5,057 bases of DNA, taken from an uncultured Clostridia bacterium (GTDB taxonomy: Bacteria > Bacillota_A > Clostridia > Christensenellales > Aristaeellaceae). The stretch spans positions 1 to 5,057 of the forward strand of contig CAMVBO010000166.1 in the NCBI GenBank assembly GCA_947165745.1. Direction: 5' to 3'. Under the pieces are notes generated by a model, which worked only from the letters and a program-made list of their open reading frames with translations, was not told the origin of the DNA and made no database searches. The position numbers and the translations under genes were made by a program. Position 1 is the first letter of the stretch; every line of letters begins with the position of its first letter. This document shows positions 3,888 through 5,057 of this stretch, one piece after another.

Positions 3888-4751
3888 TTAACGTTCTGTG
3901 CCCAGGAAGAACAGCGCGACGGTGCCGGGACCGGAGTGGGCGCCGATCACCGGGCCGACGTAGCTGATGACTACGTCCTTTACATTGAACCGGCTGCGCA
4001 TGATGCCTGCCAGGTAGTTGGCGTCCTCCAGGCAGTCGCCATGGGAGATGAAGATGACCTGGTTGGCCAGGTCGATGCCCAGCTGGCCGGCCTTGTTCGC
4101 CAGCGCTCTGATGGAGGCCTTGCGGCCCCGGGCGGTGTCCACCTTGATCAGGTGACCCTCGTTGTCCACATGCATCACGGGTTTGATGGACAGCATGCTG
4201 CCCACGATGGCTGTCGCGCCGGAGATGCGCCCGCCGCGCTTCAGGAACATCAGATCGTCGATGGTGAACCAGTGGCATAGGTGCAGCTTGGTCTGCTCCA
4301 CATAATCGCGCACTTCTTCAATGCTCTTTCCCTGTTGCTTCTGCTGCCAGGCAAGGTATACCAGCAGACCCTGGCCCATGGAAGCGCACAGGGAATCCGC
4401 AGTCAGGATTTTGCGCTCCGGATATTTCTCTGACAGCTCCTGCGCGGCCATGACCCCGGCGTTGTAAGTGCCGCTGAGCCCCGAGGAAAAGCCGATGTAC
4501 AGGATGTCCATGCCCGCCTTCAGCGATTCTTCCATCGGCTCCAAAAAGTCGTTCATATTGACAGCGGAGGTCTTGGCTGGACACTTGGTGCGCAGTTTGG
4601 CGTATATTTCGGCAAAGGAAATCTCTCGTTCATCCAAGTAATTGGTGTATTTCTGTCCGTCCACGTCCACATACAGCGGCAAGACGGTCAACTCCATCTC
4701 CTCAGCCAGCTTCGCCGGCAGGTCGCACGTCATGATGACATATTCGCTCAT
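3888..4751 (-). CDS. DegV family lipid (fatty-acid)-binding protein
   Basis: This 287-residue cytoplasmic protein belongs to the EDD-fold DegV family. Members bind a fatty acid between two domains, and in Firmicutes FakB members present it to the FakA kinase; whether this copy is a FakB is not shown. It carries TSAVN (61-65, the usual TSxPS place), SSGLSGTYNA (89-98), ADSLCASMGQG (118-128), FTIDDLMFLKRGGRIS (162-177), SIKPV (188-192) and IGAHSGPGTV (269-278, His272). The N-terminus reads VIMTCDLP where the family normally has a Asp-Ser-Thr-x-Asp-Leu-Pro type signature, so about three residues including Asp-Ser are missing. The start has AGGAGG (minus, 4760-4765) 8 bases ahead, and length is otherwise normal. 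Confidence 0.93.
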   Translation of the reverse strand: MSEYVIMTCDLPAKLAEEMELTVLPLYVDVDGQKYTNYLDEREISFAEIYAKLRTKCPAKTSAVNMNDFLEPMEESLKAGMDILYIGFSSGLSGTYNAGVMAAQELSEKYPERKILTADSLCASMGQGLLVYLAWQQKQQGKSIEEVRDYVEQTKLHLCHWFTIDDLMFLKRGGRISGATAIVGSMLSIKPVMHVDNEGHLIKVDTARGRKASIRALANKAGQLGIDLANQVIFISHGDCLEDANYLAGIMRSRFNVKDVVISYVGPVIGAHSGPGTVALFFLGTER

Positions 4752-4794
4752 ACCGCGTCCCTCCTCTGGTAACGATCGTTTCGTCTCTCGATTG

Positions 4795-4823
4795 ATTATA
4801 GCATGAATCCCGCCATCTGTCGC
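4795..4823 (-). promoter_or_regulatory. Extended -10 promoter for the degV-like gene
   Basis: On the minus strand a perfect TATAAT (4795-4800) is preceded by TGC, giving an extended -10. A weak -35, GCGACA (4818-4823), stands 17 bases upstream. Start would be near 4788, leaving a leader of about 37 bases. The ATGCTATAAT core is identical to that of the xpaC-like promoter. Confidence 0.7.
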
Positions 4824-4926
4824 TGGAATTTGCCGGATTTAAAGCTTTTTTAATCTCTGACGCGCCGCATAGAAGCAGCCAAGTCGTGCCGATGGCCATT
4901 TCACACAAATTTTCCCTGAAAAGGTA
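4824..4926. other. Intergenic spacer between divergent degV and tRNA-Ser promoters, no gene seen
   Basis: I find no supported ORF with a ribosome site on either strand. The spacer holds an A/T-rich patch around a palindromic AAAGCTTT and a small TTTTC/GAAAA inverted repeat just upstream of the tRNA promoter. None is convincing as a regulatory site on sequence alone. Confidence 0.4.
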
Positions 4927-4955
4927 TTGCATTTGGACGTGCCCTGTGCTATAAT
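4927..4955 (+). promoter_or_regulatory. Promoter for tRNA-Ser
   Basis: A -35 of TTGCAT (4927-4932), a 17-base spacer and a perfect TATAAT (4950-4955) preceded by TGTGC (extended -10) give a start near 4962. That is about 50 bases before the mature tRNA. Strong extended -10 elements are usual for stable RNA genes. Confidence 0.68.
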
Positions 4956-4970
4956 ATTTGTTGTTGACTG

Positions 4971-4993
4971 ATTCGGAATTGACCCTTCCGGAT
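4971..4993 (+). other. Leader hairpin in the tRNA-Ser precursor
   Basis: ATTCGGAA (4971-4978) can pair with TTCCGGAT (4986-4993), including one G-U pair, around a 7-base loop. It lies in the predicted 5-prime leader of the precursor, 18 bases before the mature end, where it could affect trimming. No specific family is recognised. Confidence 0.35.
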
Positions 4994-5011
4994 CGCAAAA
5001 CAGAATAATGT

Positions 5012-5057
5012 GGAGAAGTCGCCTAGCTTGGTCGAGGGCGCACGACTGGAAATCGTG
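5012..5057 (+). tRNA. tRNA-Ser (anticodon GGA), cut by the window edge
   Basis: The 5-prime part of a serine tRNA is clear. The acceptor strand is GGAGAAG (5012-5018). The D arm has GCC (5021-5023) pairing with GGC (5037-5039) and the conserved GG at 5030-5031. The anticodon stem CACGA (5041-5045) pairs with TCGTG (5053-5057) around the loop CTGGAAA. The anticodon GGA (5048-5050) reads UCC and UCU. The long variable arm, T arm and acceptor 3-prime strand lie beyond the right edge, so the type II form cannot be confirmed. It is divergent from the degV-like gene with its own promoter. Confidence 0.93.

Noticed and set aside
3669..4280. Plus-strand open frame across trmO and degV
   Set aside because: It spans two real minus-strand genes and the hairpin between them and has no ribosome site.
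4702..4998. Minus-strand 98-codon open frame across the degV start and promoter
   Set aside because: It overlaps the degV start in another frame and covers two promoters, with no ribosome site.
4964..5009. Second tRNA promoter using TTGACT or TTGACC
   Set aside because: No acceptable -10 lies 16-18 bases downstream; the nearest AATAAT is 19 bases away and would start transcription inside the tRNA.

Overview
The window looks like chromosomal DNA of a GC-rich, Gram-positive anaerobe of the Clostridia (gut Clostridiales/Christensenellales type). The evidence is strong AGGAGG ribosome binding sites, sigma-A promoters with an extended -10, a DegV protein, an XpaC-type membrane protein, and a secreted barnase with its barstar. 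The genus is inference. I see no transposase, phage gene, CRISPR array or rRNA.

Layout. On the minus strand at the left (51-1019) is an XpaC-like membrane protein. It is divergent from a plus-strand run beginning at about 1226. The region between them (1020-1225) holds one good promoter in each direction and several short repeats and dyads. The plus-strand run has four genes: an unrecognised 61-residue protein (1226-1411), a secreted barnase-family ribonuclease (1462-1998), its barstar inhibitor (2000-2248, one base downstream) and DeoD-type purine nucleoside phosphorylase (2273-2986). Between deoD and the next gene lie a strong GC hairpin (3001-3030) and a long inverted repeat (3081-3148). 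The minus strand then carries trmO (3147-3830) and a DegV family lipid-binding protein (3888-4751), read from a promoter near 4800. Divergent from it is a tRNA-Ser(GGA) gene with its own promoter; the right edge cuts the tRNA at the end of its anticodon stem.

How the genes fit together. The RNase and inhibitor are a clear pair: the enzyme has a signal peptide and a propeptide-like segment, and the inhibitor is cytoplasmic and translationally close-coupled. With deoD 24 bases behind barstar, the run suggests that RNA degraded outside the cell could feed purine nucleoside phosphorolysis inside it; this is inference from gene order. All five barnase catalytic positions are present. One interface position has changed in each partner (barnase Arg59 to Phe, barstar Trp38 to Asn), at places known to face each other in the classical complex.

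The most unusual items are: a possible RNA switch between the 61-residue ORF and the RNase, where two alternative helices compete for one CTCCT segment and one of them masks the RNase Shine-Dalgarno; the paired interface substitutions; a DegV that has lost the Asp-Ser of its N-terminal signature; and a long hairpin element that swallows the trmO stop codon.
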